A stretch of 57,739 bases of DNA from an uncultured Bacteroidia bacterium (GCA_902774295.1 CACYHP010000008.1:1-57739), one strand, 5' to 3'; counted from the stretch's first letter, positions 37,381 through 46,414 are shown. Numbers and translations: made by a program. The notes: generated by a model not told the origin, from the letters alone.

Positions 37381-39198
37381 TTACAGGTTTTTCTCAGCTT
37401 TTGTTATAACTTCAATGCCTTTCTGATATAAATCATCCATCTTCTTCCCCGGATCGCCTGGGGCAAATCTGGCGTATTCACAGCTGTTTAAGAGCTCAAT
37501 GAATTGATTTACAATATCTTCCGGAACATTCTTGCTTGTCATCGTCTCTTTCACAGTGTCCATCGAAAGCTGCGAACGTGAGATGTTCAGCTTATCGGAG
37601 ATATAACCCCACAAAGCCTGCGATAGCTCCTCGTAGAAATGATTTTGATCTTTAATCTTGAGATAACTGTATGCATTTTGCAGACGTTTCTTTGCAATCT
37701 TAGTCGCTTTTTTATTTCTAACAAGAACCTGATTTTGGTTGAACTTGTTGATTCTCTTATAGATAATGAATGCCGCTGCGAAAACGACGATCATTGCAAG
37801 AATAATGATGATATACAATGGCGAGCCGAAGAGCAGTGTGCCTTCCTTGTGCAAGTCGCCAATCGTCATGATGTGATTGATGTCGCTTCCGACGACTTTT
37901 ATCGCTTCTTGTCCGCCGGCATAAATGATGCCGCTGCTGCCTTCGTTGGCGCTTCTCTCTACTTTGAGTTCGTATTTGTCGGATTCCAAAGTGACATATT
38001 TGTTTTTTGACGGGTCGAAATATGTGAACTCGGTCGGGTTAAGAGTGAAATCGCCGGAAACCCTTGGAATGACAACATATTCAGCTTTCTTGCTTCCGCT
38101 GAGTCCGAATGAGTTGTTCTTGGTGTTTGTGGTGATTTTCGGGTCGTAAACCTCAAAATCAGCAGGGAAGACCGGTCTCGGGATGTCGAGTAACTCGATG
38201 TTGCCTTTTCCGGTGACGGTATATGTCACGGTGAAGGCATCGTTGGATTTCATCTCTGTCTTGTCGATTTTTGAGGTGAAAGTGAACTGTCCGACTGCTC
38301 CTTTGAAGCTGTTTGGCTTGTCTTTTGCCGGCAATGCCTTGACTTCAATATTTATAGGTTGCGACTTCATGTCCTTCTTGACATTGGTGTAAGACGAGCC
38401 CATGATGTCGCCGAAGAAGTTCTCAAACGGGTCGTAGCCCTTAGGCTGCTGGCGTTCCTGACGGATCTGTGCGATGCATGTGATGTCGAGTGGGTCGATA
38501 GTCAAAGTGCCGGTCTTTTGTGGTATCAACACGATCTCCTGAATCGTCGCGACATGATATTCCTGGCCGTTTCTCATCACTGACGACTGCTGCAGCACGC
38601 CGTTGTTGTCGGTGATGTCTTTTGTCCAGAATCCGGAATAGGATGGGGCTTTTGATATGCTTAGGTTGGAAATCGGGATGGTGTAGTAAATCTTGTAGGT
38701 TAGTATGATTTGTTCGCCTAAGTATGCTGACATCTTGTTCGGAACAGCCTCGAGAAACACGTCTTTGGTGTTGGTCGCTGCTCCATTCGAAGCACTGCCG
38801 CCGGCAACGACGGAATTGTCTTTTACAACCTCAATTTCTGTCGTCGAGCTCTTTACCTTCTGTTTGTTGACGGTGATGGTGGCAGCAGGAATAGTGTATT
38901 TGCCTTCTTTTATTGCTCTTAAATAAAACGAATATGTGTGTGTGTTGGTTCTGGTGACAGAGCCATTGACGATCTGCACGCTTGAACTTGATGATGAGAA
39001 AGGTCCTCCTACAATCTCAAAATTGTTGAAATTCGGAGCTTCAAAGTTCTTTCCGTCGCCGCTTAGCTCATACGAAACCTGAAATTGTTCTCCCACGACG
39101 ACCTGTTTCTTGCAAATCACCTTGAAACTGACATCGTCCTGCGCTTTCAACGAGAACAAAGTCATCAAACACAAAACAAACAATCCTATTCTTTTCAT
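37381..39198 (-). CDS. batD: BatD oxygen-tolerance protein
   Basis: BatD is the large periplasmic protein of the Bat complex. The 605 residues begin with a signal peptide (MKRIGLFVLCLMTLFSLKAQ), then repeated beta-sandwich domains (KQVVVGEQFQVSYELSGDGK near 30, FKGAVGQFTFTSKIDKTEMK near 300), and one transmembrane helix (about 455-480, LYIIIILAMIVVFAAAFIIY). A cytoplasmic helical tail follows. Length and order match the Bacteroides BatD. It presumably binds the VWA proteins encoded next to it; how the complex protects against oxidative stress is still debated. Confidence 0.9.
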   Translation of the reverse strand: MKRIGLFVLCLMTLFSLKAQDDVSFKVICKKQVVVGEQFQVSYELSGDGKNFEAPNFNNFEIVGGPFSSSSSSVQIVNGSVTRTNTHTYSFYLRAIKEGKYTIPAATITVNKQKVKSSTTEIEVVKDNSVVAGGSASNGAATNTKDVFLEAVPNKMSAYLGEQIILTYKIYYTIPISNLSISKAPSYSGFWTKDITDNNGVLQQSSVMRNGQEYHVATIQEIVLIPQKTGTLTIDPLDITCIAQIRQERQQPKGYDPFENFFGDIMGSSYTNVKKDMKSQPINIEVKALPAKDKPNSFKGAVGQFTFTSKIDKTEMKSNDAFTVTYTVTGKGNIELLDIPRPVFPADFEVYDPKITTNTKNNSFGLSGSKKAEYVVIPRVSGDFTLNPTEFTYFDPSKNKYVTLESDKYELKVERSANEGSSGIIYAGGQEAIKVVGSDINHIMTIGDLHKEGTLLFGSPLYIIIILAMIVVFAAAFIIYKRINKFNQNQVLVRNKKATKIAKKRLQNAYSYLKIKDQNHFYEELSQALWGYISDKLNISRSQLSMDTVKETMTSKNVPEDIVNQFIELLNSCEYARFAPGDPGKKMDDLYQKGIEVITKAEKNL

Positions 39199-39262
39199 CT
39201 ATATCTTAAAACTTTAAACAGTAAACTGTAAACTTATAAACTATTAAACTATTAAACTAAAA
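39199..39262. repeat. AAACT-type repeat spacer between batC and batD
   Basis: This 64-base spacer has TTAAACT, GTAAACT and TTATAAACT units in series. Same family as 43912-43984 and 37298-37380. Confidence 0.65.
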
Positions 39263-40000
39263 TTACCAATCTTTCTGAATCTTCCTCTTCTGCATCTTCG
39301 CAGCCTTCGCCTCGTTCATCTTATCCATCGTCTCCTTCTCTTGATTTTCAAGGGCTTGCAACATTCTTTCTGCATCTTCCTTAGACATCTGTTGCTCCTG
39401 TTGCTGCTGCTGTTGTTGCTGGTCTTGCTCTTGTTGCTCCTGCTGCTGACCTTGCTGCTGCTCTTCCTGATTCTGGTTTTGCTGCTGTTGTTGCTGCTCC
39501 TGATTATCCTTCTTATCTTTGTTATCCTGATTATCCTTCTTATCCTGATTCTGCTGCTGTTGCTGCTGCATAATCATCTTCTGACGTGCATATTCGAGGT
39601 TGTATCTCGCATCTTCGTCATTAGGATTGATTTTTAGACAGTTTTTATATGCGTTGAAGGCTTCGGAATACTGCTGCTGCTCCATCAGGCTGTTGCCGAG
39701 GTTGTAATAGGCGTTAGCTTCAACATTTTGCGGCACATTTCTGTCGATGACGCTTTTGAAGCTGCTCATTGCTTCCTCATAGTTTTTCTGATTATAGTAT
39801 GCGTCACCGAGGTTGAACTGCGCCTTGTCGTTGTATTTCTTGTCGAGAGAGCTTTTATAATCCTTCTCGGCTTCGACATAGTTGCCTTTATTGAAGTTCC
39901 GGTTGCCTTTACGGATGAAACTCTCCTTTGTCTGCGCGCTTGCCGCGATGCAGAACATCAAGAGAATCAATGTGATACCGGTCTTTATGGTTGTTCTCAT
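39263..40000 (-). CDS. batC: BatC: TPR protein with glutamine-rich tract
   Basis: I start at ATG 40000 (MRTTIKTGITLILLMFCIAA), one base after the BatB stop; the TTG at 40024 lies inside batB. The 245-residue protein has a signal peptide, three TPR units (around 27-130: NFNKGNYVEAEKDYKSSLDK, AYYNLGNSLMEQQQYSEAFN) and then a long low-complexity tract with over 40 Gln plus Asn, Asp and Lys (about 142-210). The C-terminal helix is lysine-rich. The tract is encoded by CAG/CAA repeats at about 39390-39575, which makes length variation by slippage plausible. TPRs probably hold the complex together. Confidence 0.88.
   Translation of the reverse strand: MRTTIKTGITLILLMFCIAASAQTKESFIRKGNRNFNKGNYVEAEKDYKSSLDKKYNDKAQFNLGDAYYNQKNYEEAMSSFKSVIDRNVPQNVEANAYYNLGNSLMEQQQYSEAFNAYKNCLKINPNDEDARYNLEYARQKMIMQQQQQQNQDKKDNQDNKDKKDNQEQQQQQQNQNQEEQQQGQQQEQQEQDQQQQQQQQEQQMSKEDAERMLQALENQEKETMDKMNEAKAAKMQKRKIQKDW
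39390..39575. repeat. CAG/CAA trinucleotide-rich tract in batC
   Basis: On the gene strand the DNA is mostly CAG and CAA codons, read on the plus strand as CTG and TTG. The antisense frame therefore looks like a poly-leucine protein, which is an artefact. Slippage-prone. Confidence 0.7.
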
Positions 40001-40001
40001 C

Positions 40002-41060
40002 TTAGTTTTCCTTTTGAGGTTCAAATAAATTGAATTTTGATTCCCATTCCTTCTTTCCTGAAGAAAGCAGGATTTCGATTATCAACAACAGTATCGCTGC
40101 GCCCACAAACCATTGGAACTGGTCGTCGTAGTCGGTGAACACGCTTGATTCAATCTCCGATTTCTCAGTTTTGTTGATGTCTTCATAGATTTTGTCGAGG
40201 CCCACATTTGAGTTGCTGGCTCTCACGTAGAGTCCGTCGCCTATCTCGGCAATCTGACGCAGGATATGGTCATCGAGTTTTGTGATGATGATGTTGCCGT
40301 CCTTATCTTTTTTATAGCCGGTTTTTTTGCCGTATTTGTTATAGAGTGGGATAGGGGCGCCTTCGTCGAGACCCATGCCTATGGTGTAAATCTTGATGCC
40401 GTATTTTGCAGCATCCTGTGCTGCTTTCACAGCGTCGCCGTTCTCGTGGTCTTCACCGTCGGAGATGATAACGATGGCTTTGTTGTGCTCGTTTTCTCCG
40501 AAGCTCTTGATTGCCAGCTCGATAGCCCTTCCGATCTCAGTGCCTTGTGTCGGGATGAGGTCGGTATCTACTGTCGACAGGAACATCTTAGCGGCTGAAT
40601 AGTCAGTGGTGATTGGCAGTTGCACGTAGGCGTTGCCGGCAAACACGATGATACCTATTCTGTCGCCTCCAAGCTTGGAAATCAGCTTGCTGATGGCTTG
40701 TTTCGAACGTTCCAGACGGTTAGGTGCTATATCTTCAGCATGCATCGAATTGGAAATATCGACGCAAAGGAAGAGGTCGATGCCTTCACGTTTGACCTTC
40801 TCCATTTTCGAGCCGGACTGCAGATTTGCAGCACCTATAATTAATAAAGCAATTATCAAGTTAAAAATGACAAACTTCGTGTTAGCTCTCGCATTGGAGA
40901 ACATCGGGACGAGATAGCCTCTCAACTTGACGTTGGCGAATCGTCCGAACTGTCGCTTGTTCCACAAACGGATCAGGACATAGATAGCCACCAGCACTGG
41001 AATTATCAGCAACCAGTACAGATACTGTGGGTTTTCAAATCTTAAGATGCTACTTTCCAT
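40002..41060 (-). CDS. batB: BatB: membrane VWA-domain protein
   Basis: The 352 residues include two N-terminal transmembrane helices (about 15-30 and 62-80), a von Willebrand A domain with an intact metal-binding MIDAS (D101-I-S-N-S, then T and D sites in TQGTEIGRA and ISDGEDHENG), and a C-terminal transmembrane helix (WFVGAAILLLIIEILL, about 315-330). Length and topology match BatB. It is next to a second VWA gene, batA, 6 bases away, and ends one base before batC. Likely partner of BatD in the periplasm. Confidence 0.92.
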   Translation of the reverse strand: MESSILRFENPQYLYWLLIIPVLVAIYVLIRLWNKRQFGRFANVKLRGYLVPMFSNARANTKFVIFNLIIALLIIGAANLQSGSKMEKVKREGIDLFLCVDISNSMHAEDIAPNRLERSKQAISKLISKLGGDRIGIIVFAGNAYVQLPITTDYSAAKMFLSTVDTDLIPTQGTEIGRAIELAIKSFGENEHNKAIVIISDGEDHENGDAVKAAQDAAKYGIKIYTIGMGLDEGAPIPLYNKYGKKTGYKKDKDGNIIITKLDDHILRQIAEIGDGLYVRASNSNVGLDKIYEDINKTEKSEIESSVFTDYDDQFQWFVGAAILLLIIEILLSSGKKEWESKFNLFEPQKEN

Positions 41061-41066
41061 GATATC

Positions 41067-42065
41067 TTAATCCGTTAATGTTTTAAAAACAGTGTTTTTC
41101 AAAATAAATCCCAACAATAATAATGCCAAACCTATCAAGACGAATGGTAAAAATTCCTCATGAACGCGAGTGAACTCGTTAATCTCGATTTTCGAGCGTT
41201 CCAGTTGGTCGATTTCGTCATAGATTTGCTCCAGTTTCTCGTTGGATGTAGCTCGGTAATATTTTCCACCTGTCTCGTCGGCAATCTGTTGAAGCAGCGG
41301 TTCGTTGATTGTCACTGGAATCTGCTGGTATTGGATGCCTCCGAATGGTGTCTGCACCGGATAAGGTGCCGTGCCTCTCGTGCCAACGCCGATGGTGTAC
41401 ACTCTGATGCCGAAAAGCTTTGCCATCTCGGCTGCTGTTGCCGGGTCGATGGAACCAGCGTTGTTGTCACCGTCGGTAAGCAGAATCACCACTTTTGAGA
41501 TGGCTTCGCTGTCTTTCAGACGGCTCACAGAAGAAGCGAGACCGTCGCCGATGGCGGTGCCGTCTTCGAGCATGCCGCATTTCAACTCCTTCATCATGTT
41601 CAAAAGCATGCCATGGTCAGTCGTTAAAGGCACTTGCGTGAATGTCTCACTGGCAAAGACGACCAAACCCATACGGTCTTCAGGACGTCCTTTCACGAAG
41701 TCAGCACTGATGTTCTTGGCTGCTTCCAAACGGTCAGGCTTAAGGTCTTGCGCAAGCATACTGCTCGACAAGTCTATCGTGAGCACAATGTCAATGCCTT
41801 CCACGTTGATTTTCTGACTTTTCGAACTGCTTTGCGGACGTGCTAACGCTATGATTAACAACGCTAAAGCACACATTTCGATGACAAAAAGTATATGTCT
41901 CGCGTAGATTCTCCAACTTCTTGGCATGCCGTTGAAGAAACTGGTGTCGCTAAATTTTACATAAGCCTGGTTTTTCCTGCCTGAAAAGATATACCAAACC
42001 ACCAGTAATGGAATGATTATCAATCCATAAAGAAAATACGACGATGCAAATTCTATTGAACTCAT
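41067..42065 (-). CDS. batA: BatA: membrane VWA-domain protein
   Basis: The 332-residue protein has the same plan as BatB: N-terminal helices (about 9-28 and 58-76), VWA domain with MIDAS D98-L-S-S-S (then GTAIGDGLA and LTDGDNNAG), and a terminal helix (FVLIGLALLLLGFILK). The start overlaps the stop of the preceding gene by 4 bases. All MIDAS positions are kept, so metal-dependent binding is likely. No enzymatic role is known. Confidence 0.92.
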   Translation of the reverse strand: MSSIEFASSYFLYGLIIIPLLVVWYIFSGRKNQAYVKFSDTSFFNGMPRSWRIYARHILFVIEMCALALLIIALARPQSSSKSQKINVEGIDIVLTIDLSSSMLAQDLKPDRLEAAKNISADFVKGRPEDRMGLVVFASETFTQVPLTTDHGMLLNMMKELKCGMLEDGTAIGDGLASSVSRLKDSEAISKVVILLTDGDNNAGSIDPATAAEMAKLFGIRVYTIGVGTRGTAPYPVQTPFGGIQYQQIPVTINEPLLQQIADETGGKYYRATSNEKLEQIYDEIDQLERSKIEINEFTRVHEEFLPFVLIGLALLLLGFILKNTVFKTLTD

Positions 42066-43036
42066 TTACTTTCCTCCTCTTTCTTTTTCTCTTCTTCCTG
42101 GAAATAAATGTAACTGTCTTCAACAAAGTTGTTTATATCGCTGAACGACTGCTTGTTTTGCTCGGCTGAAGGATTGGCTTTCGCAAATTTCACCAAGTCG
42201 GCAGTGGTCAGAGTATCTTGCAGCTTGGATTTTGTTAAGTTGTTGAGATCCAATCTGTTGATGGCTTCCATGATTTCATCGGTCGTCATCTCGATGGCGT
42301 CAATCTCAAACTGTCCTTCAAGATATTCTCTAGCAATGTCGGTGAGGTCGGTGTAGTAGTCCTTGGTTTGCGGAGTGTTCCAAACCTCGTTGTCTTTCAT
42401 CTCAGCAAGCTTTGCGCGAGCTGTGATAATTGCTGGAATTGTCGGTTTTTTCTTCTCTTCGACGACGACATCTTTCGTTTTCTTATGTTTTTTAAGATAG
42501 ATGATAAGATAAACCACGCCGGCAATTATGATGACTATAGCTATCCAAGGAAACACTTCTTTTGCTGTCAAACCTTGTCGCATAACGCCTTTGATTGGGC
42601 GGAAGGCCTCAGTTGTATCGACAGCTACCGTTGTCACGTAAAGCTCTTTCTCGTCGGTACGGAGCGTATAACGAATGCTGTCCTGAAGGCTCTTGCTGTA
42701 AGTGATGGCGATTTCCGGGACATAGACGTAACCAGTGTCGAATGATGTCAACGTTAGGTTTTGTGTCATAATCACGTTGTCGCTATTGTTGATAGAGGTG
42801 GTCTTAACGTCTTCGATGTTGATCACATCAATCGATTTGCTCAAGGTGTCGCCGAACTGTTTCCACTCAACGAAATAGTCTTTTGGAATTGTTAAAGACA
42901 ATTGATAATCAAATGGTTGTCCTACAATGATGGTGTCGACGTCGGTTCTTCCTCTGAGGAAAGTCACCTGTGCGTCGCATTGGATGCCGAGGAACGACAT
43001 CATGCAGAACAACAATATGAAACAAAGTTTCTTCAT
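42062..43036 (-). CDS. Bat-operon membrane protein between DUF58 and BatA
   Basis: The 324-residue product has a signal peptide (to about residue 22), a beta-rich periplasmic domain, one transmembrane helix (about 169-187, FPWIAIVIIIAGVVYLIIYL) and a cytoplasmic charged tail with long helices (KAKLAEM-like, DLTDIAREYLEGQFEID). This is the position where Bacteroidota bat loci carry a protein resembling half of BatD or a DUF4381-type protein; I do not know a fixed name. It overlaps both neighbours by 4 bases, which supports translational coupling and a place in the same complex. Confidence 0.8.
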   Translation of the reverse strand: MKKLCFILLFCMMSFLGIQCDAQVTFLRGRTDVDTIIVGQPFDYQLSLTIPKDYFVEWKQFGDTLSKSIDVINIEDVKTTSINNSDNVIMTQNLTLTSFDTGYVYVPEIAITYSKSLQDSIRYTLRTDEKELYVTTVAVDTTEAFRPIKGVMRQGLTAKEVFPWIAIVIIIAGVVYLIIYLKKHKKTKDVVVEEKKKPTIPAIITARAKLAEMKDNEVWNTPQTKDYYTDLTDIAREYLEGQFEIDAIEMTTDEIMEAINRLDLNNLTKSKLQDTLTTADLVKFAKANPSAEQNKQSFSDINNFVEDSYIYFQEEEKKKEEESK

Positions 43037-43911
43037 CTTCTCGATTCTCTCTTTTTAAAAAGTTGCATAAGCGGCTTGACATAGTCTTCGTCGGTGTAAA
43101 TCAACGTGTTATCCACGCCGTTGTTGGCGAATGTTTTGTTAAGCACAGTGGTCTCATGCTGCACAAATTTCTGATAAGCCTGATTCCAAGCGTTGGTCGA
43201 TGTGTCGACCCACATCTCCTTGTCAGTCTCGTTGTCGCGGAACTTCACCAAGCCTATTTTAGGGATGATGAGCTCGCGTTTATCAGTGATTCTCAATGAT
43301 ATAAGGTCATGCTTACGTGCTGCGATTCTCATTTCCTGTTCGAATGGCTTGCTGGTCACGAAGTCGGAAATCAGGAATGCAGTGGTGCGTTTTTTGATGG
43401 CGCTTGTCAGGAATTTCAGGCCTTCGCCGATGTCGGTGCCTTTGTGTTGAGGCGTGAACGTCACGATTTCGCGGATGATGCGCAGGATGTGGCTTGAGCC
43501 TTTCTTCGGCGGGATGAACTTCTCGATTTGGTCGCTGAAGAATATCACGCCGACCTTGTCGTTGTTCTGAATCGCCGAGAATGCCAGCACTGCCGCGAGT
43601 TCCGCTGTGATGTCACGTTTTGTGGCGTCGACGGAGCCGAAGTCGTTGGAACCTGACACGTCGATGAGCAGCATCACTGTCATCTCGCGCTCTTCCTCGA
43701 AAATCTTGACAAAAGGCTTGTGGAATCGCGCTGTGACGTTCCAGTCGATGTTGCGGATATCGTCACCATACTGATACTCACGCACCTCGCTGAATGTCAT
43801 ACCGCGACCCTTGAACGCGCTGTGGTACTGACCTGAGAAAATGTGGTTGGTCAGACCGCGTGTCTTGATCTCGATTTTCCTGACTTTCTTAAATAAATCG
43901 TTCGCTTCCAT
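43033..43911 (-). CDS. DUF58 domain protein of the bat operon
   Basis: The 292-residue protein carries the DUF58 signature GRGMTFSEVREYQYGDDIRNIDWNVTARF near residue 38-65 and a degenerate VWA-like fold after it (MLLIDVSGSNDFGS, with a DxSxS motif). It has no signal peptide and is presumably cytoplasmic. DUF58 proteins work with the MoxR ATPase encoded upstream, perhaps as a chaperone pair for metal or VWA protein maturation. Its stop overlaps the next start by 4 bases. Confidence 0.92.
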   Translation of the reverse strand: MEANDLFKKVRKIEIKTRGLTNHIFSGQYHSAFKGRGMTFSEVREYQYGDDIRNIDWNVTARFHKPFVKIFEEEREMTVMLLIDVSGSNDFGSVDATKRDITAELAAVLAFSAIQNNDKVGVIFFSDQIEKFIPPKKGSSHILRIIREIVTFTPQHKGTDIGEGLKFLTSAIKKRTTAFLISDFVTSKPFEQEMRIAARKHDLISLRITDKRELIIPKIGLVKFRDNETDKEMWVDTSTNAWNQAYQKFVQHETTVLNKTFANNGVDNTLIYTDEDYVKPLMQLFKKRESRR

Positions 43912-43984
43912 TTAAAACTCCAAACTGTAAACTGTAAACGGTAAACTGTAAACTGTAAACTGTAAACTGTAAACGGTAAACAAA
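43912..43984. repeat. Heptamer tandem repeat (AAACTGT) between moxR and DUF58
   Basis: The spacer between moxR and DUF58 contains eight to nine units of AAACTGT, two of which are AAACGGT, in tandem (about 43924-43981). It is the cleanest member of the repeat family seen in three other spacers of this window, always just before a minus-strand gene. Confidence 0.85.
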
Positions 43985-44977
43985 TTACGGCACTTCAACA
44001 ATATTCAAAATCTCATTGATGATATCTTCTGTTGTGATATTTTCTGCTTCTGCCTCGTAAGTCAGACCGATACGGTGACGCATCACATCAGGGGCGACGG
44101 CGCGCACATCCTCAGGGATGACGTAGCCACGACGTTTGATGAAAGCGTAAGCCTTAGCTGCCAAAGCGAGGTTGATAGAAGCACGCGGAGAACCGCCATA
44201 GCTGATCATTCCGGCGAATTTCTTCAGCTTGAACTCCTCTGGGAAACGTGAAGCAAAAACGATGTCAGTGATGTAGTTCTCAATCTTTTCGTCGAGATAA
44301 ACCTCACGGCAGACTTTTCTTGCGTTTAAGATATCTTTTGTTGACGTAACTTTACGAACCTCAGGATATTCCTTGTTGATATTTTGACGCAAAATGACTT
44401 TTTCCTCTTCTTTTTTCGGGTAGTCGATGATGACTTTCAACATGAAACGGTCGACCTGTGCTTCCGGAAGCGGATATGTACCTTCCTGCTCGATAGGGTT
44501 CTGGGTTGCCATAACGAGGAACGGATCCGGCAAAGCGAATGTGCTCTCGCCGATAGTCACCTGGTGCTCCTGCATGGCTTCGAGCAACGCGCTCTGCACC
44601 TTCGCAGGTGAACGGTTGATCTCATCCGCCAACACAAAGTTTGCAAACACTGGGCCCTTCTTCACCATGAATTCCTCTGTCTTCTGACTGTAAATCATTG
44701 TTCCAACGAGGTCGGCTGGCAAAAGGTCAGGAGTGAACTGGATACGGCTGAAATCAGCATCGACAATGCTTGCCAATGTCTTGATTGCCAATGTCTTAGC
44801 CAAACCAGGGACACCTTCCAAAAGGATGTGGCCGTTCGACAACAAACCGATGAGCAAACGCTCTGTCATGTGTTTCTGACCCACGATGACCTTGCTCATT
44901 TCCATGTTGATCAAGTCGATAAACTGACTCTCTCTCTGAATCTTTTCGTTTAATTCGCGAATGTCTGTCTCAATCAT
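43985..44977 (-). CDS. MoxR family AAA+ ATPase
   Basis: The 330-residue protein starts at ATG 44977 (MIETDIRELNEKIQ); the open frame reaches to 45013 but that part is unlikely. MoxR ATPases act as chaperones that insert cofactors or activate VWA proteins. Walker A is GVPGLAKT (55-62), Walker B is FVLADEINRSP (D118-E119), with sensor 1 VMATQNPIEQEGTYPLPEAQ and the arginine finger region VDRFMLK. It is the first gene of the bat operon, with its own promoter at 45022-45051. Confidence 0.95.
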   Translation of the reverse strand: MIETDIRELNEKIQRESQFIDLINMEMSKVIVGQKHMTERLLIGLLSNGHILLEGVPGLAKTLAIKTLASIVDADFSRIQFTPDLLPADLVGTMIYSQKTEEFMVKKGPVFANFVLADEINRSPAKVQSALLEAMQEHQVTIGESTFALPDPFLVMATQNPIEQEGTYPLPEAQVDRFMLKVIIDYPKKEEEKVILRQNINKEYPEVRKVTSTKDILNARKVCREVYLDEKIENYITDIVFASRFPEEFKLKKFAGMISYGGSPRASINLALAAKAYAFIKRRGYVIPEDVRAVAPDVMRHRIGLTYEAEAENITTEDIINEILNIVEVP

Positions 44978-45021
44978 TTTATTCTGATTTTTATACTTAT
45001 ATACAATTAACAATGTAAACG

Positions 45022-45051
45022 CAAAAATATTGCAAAAATTTCAATCTGCAA
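45022..45051 (-). promoter_or_regulatory. Promoter of the moxR-bat operon
   Basis: On the minus strand, TTG (45051-45049) and TATTTTTG (45029-45022) are 19 bases apart, fitting the consensus. The moxR ATG at 44977 follows 45 bases later. No other promoter is seen further down the operon, so eight genes may depend on it. Confidence 0.7.
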
Positions 45052-45117
45052 TGAAAAATTTATTTTGTTTTCAACTATTCGGAATTTTTTTGTAATTTCG
45101 TAGCTTGAAATAAATTT

Positions 45118-45903
45118 ATGATGCAATTTGGGAAAATAGCGATAATTGGTGCGGGTAACACTGCTTATACTCTTTGTAAGGTGCTGAAAAGCAAAGAGAT
45201 AGAGCCGTTTTGTATCCTTGTCAGAAATCCTGAAAAGGCTGAAAAAGTTCGTGAGGATTTGGGCGTTGAAGTCGTTTTTAGCTATGAAAAAGTTCTTGAA
45301 TCGGATTTGGCAATAATTGCGGTGAATGACGATGCTATTTCTGAAGTTGCAGCACATCTCATTGATTATAAAGGACTTGTGGTTCATACATCGGGGACTA
45401 AGTCTTCGGAAGTGCTGAACCGCATCGAGCGTTATGGGGTGTTTTATCTGCCTTATACGATGAGTAAGGAACGCAACATTTCATTCGACGACGTACCTTT
45501 ATTAATTTATGCAAACTCACCAGAAGATATGATTCGTCTGAATGGTTTTGCCGAACAATTGTCATCAAAAGTCCAGTATTGCGACGATGAACAGCGTAAG
45601 GTGATACATCTGGCGGCTGTATATGTCTCAAATTTCACAAATGTGATGCTGGGGATAGGAGATAAGTTATTGAAAGAGAATGGATTATCTTTGGATTTAA
45701 TGCGTCCTTTGGTTATGGAAATGATGAAAAAATCATTCGAAATATCTCCTGAAAAAGCGCTGACAGGTCCTGCCCGTCGTGGTGATATACAGACAATTCT
45801 GGATCATGAGGAAATGCTGGTAAATTCACCTAAAGAGCTCGAGATTTATAAGGTTTTGACAAATTATATTTTGGAAAAATATCAAAAAAATGAAAAATTA
45901 TAA
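45118..45903 (+). CDS. Rossmann-fold / DUF2520 domain protein
   Basis: The 261-residue protein has an N-terminal NAD(P)-binding loop (KIAIIGAGNTAYTLC, residues about 6-20) and a C-terminal helical DUF2520 domain (HLAAVYVSNFTNVMLGIGDK). It resembles F420-dependent NADP reductases and ketopantoate reductases in layout. The substrate is unknown. It diverges from moxR and overlaps the next gene (KdsC-like) by 14 bases, at the head of the operon reaching lpxB. Confidence 0.88.
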   Translation: MMQFGKIAIIGAGNTAYTLCKVLKSKEIEPFCILVRNPEKAEKVREDLGVEVVFSYEKVLESDLAIIAVNDDAISEVAAHLIDYKGLVVHTSGTKSSEVLNRIERYGVFYLPYTMSKERNISFDDVPLLIYANSPEDMIRLNGFAEQLSSKVQYCDDEQRKVIHLAAVYVSNFTNVMLGIGDKLLKENGLSLDLMRPLVMEMMKKSFEISPEKALTGPARRGDIQTILDHEEMLVNSPKELEIYKVLTNYILEKYQKNEKL

Positions 45904-46414
45904 AGAATTATTAAAAAACGTCACAACGTTTATTTTTGATTATGATGGAGTTATGACGCAAGGCGATGTTATTATGTTGCCTAGTGGAGAGGGTTTGCGC
46001 GCTACTAATGTTAAGGACGGTTTTGCATTACAGCTCGCTGTGCGCCTTGGTTACAACGTGGCTGTGATTTCCGGCGGTTACGCCGACTCGATGACACAGC
46101 GCATGAGAATGCTTGGCGTTAAAGACGTTTTTACGCATATCCCTAACAAAATCATTAAGTTAGAGGAATATATGAAGGATAAAAACCTGAAGAAAGAGCA
46201 AGTAGTTTATATGGGCGACGACATGCCTGACTACCCTGTGATGCAGATGGTGGGAGTGCCGGTGTGCCCCGCCGACGCTTCCGAGGAAATCAAGCAGATA
46301 AGCGTGTATATCAGCAACAAAGACGGCGGCAAAGGCGCTGTGCGCGATATCATTGAGCAGGTGCTTAAAGTGCAGGACAACTGGATGAAGGATTTTGAAA
46401 ATCATTTGTGGTAA
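45890..46414 (+). CDS. KdsC-like HAD phosphatase
   Basis: The 174 residues are a C0-type HAD phosphatase, the form that makes tetramers without a cap domain. Motif I is FDYDGVMT (D17, D19), motif II is AVISGG, motif III is KIIKLEEY, and motif IV is GDDMPDYPVM. This fits 3-deoxy-D-manno-octulosonate 8-phosphate phosphatase, which supplies Kdo for LPS. The lpxB gene downstream supports this, though related enzymes act on sialic acid 9-phosphate or similar substrates. Overlaps of 14 bases upstream and 1 base downstream show tight coupling. Confidence 0.88.
   Translation: MKNYKELLKNVTTFIFDYDGVMTQGDVIMLPSGEGLRATNVKDGFALQLAVRLGYNVAVISGGYADSMTQRMRMLGVKDVFTHIPNKIIKLEEYMKDKNLKKEQVVYMGDDMPDYPVMQMVGVPVCPADASEEIKQISVYISNKDGGKGAVRDIIEQVLKVQDNWMKDFENHLW

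Noticed and set aside
39341..39637. Plus-strand poly-leucine frame across batC
   Set aside because: It is the antisense reading of the CAG/CAA repeat tract in batC.
43912..43984. CRISPR-like array
   Set aside because: The units are 7-base tandem repeats without spacers, so it is a simple repeat, not a CRISPR.
45007..45387. Minus-strand frame opposite the DUF2520 gene, upstream of moxR
   Set aside because: It overlaps the divergent promoter and the DUF2520 gene on the other strand, and it shows no domain.
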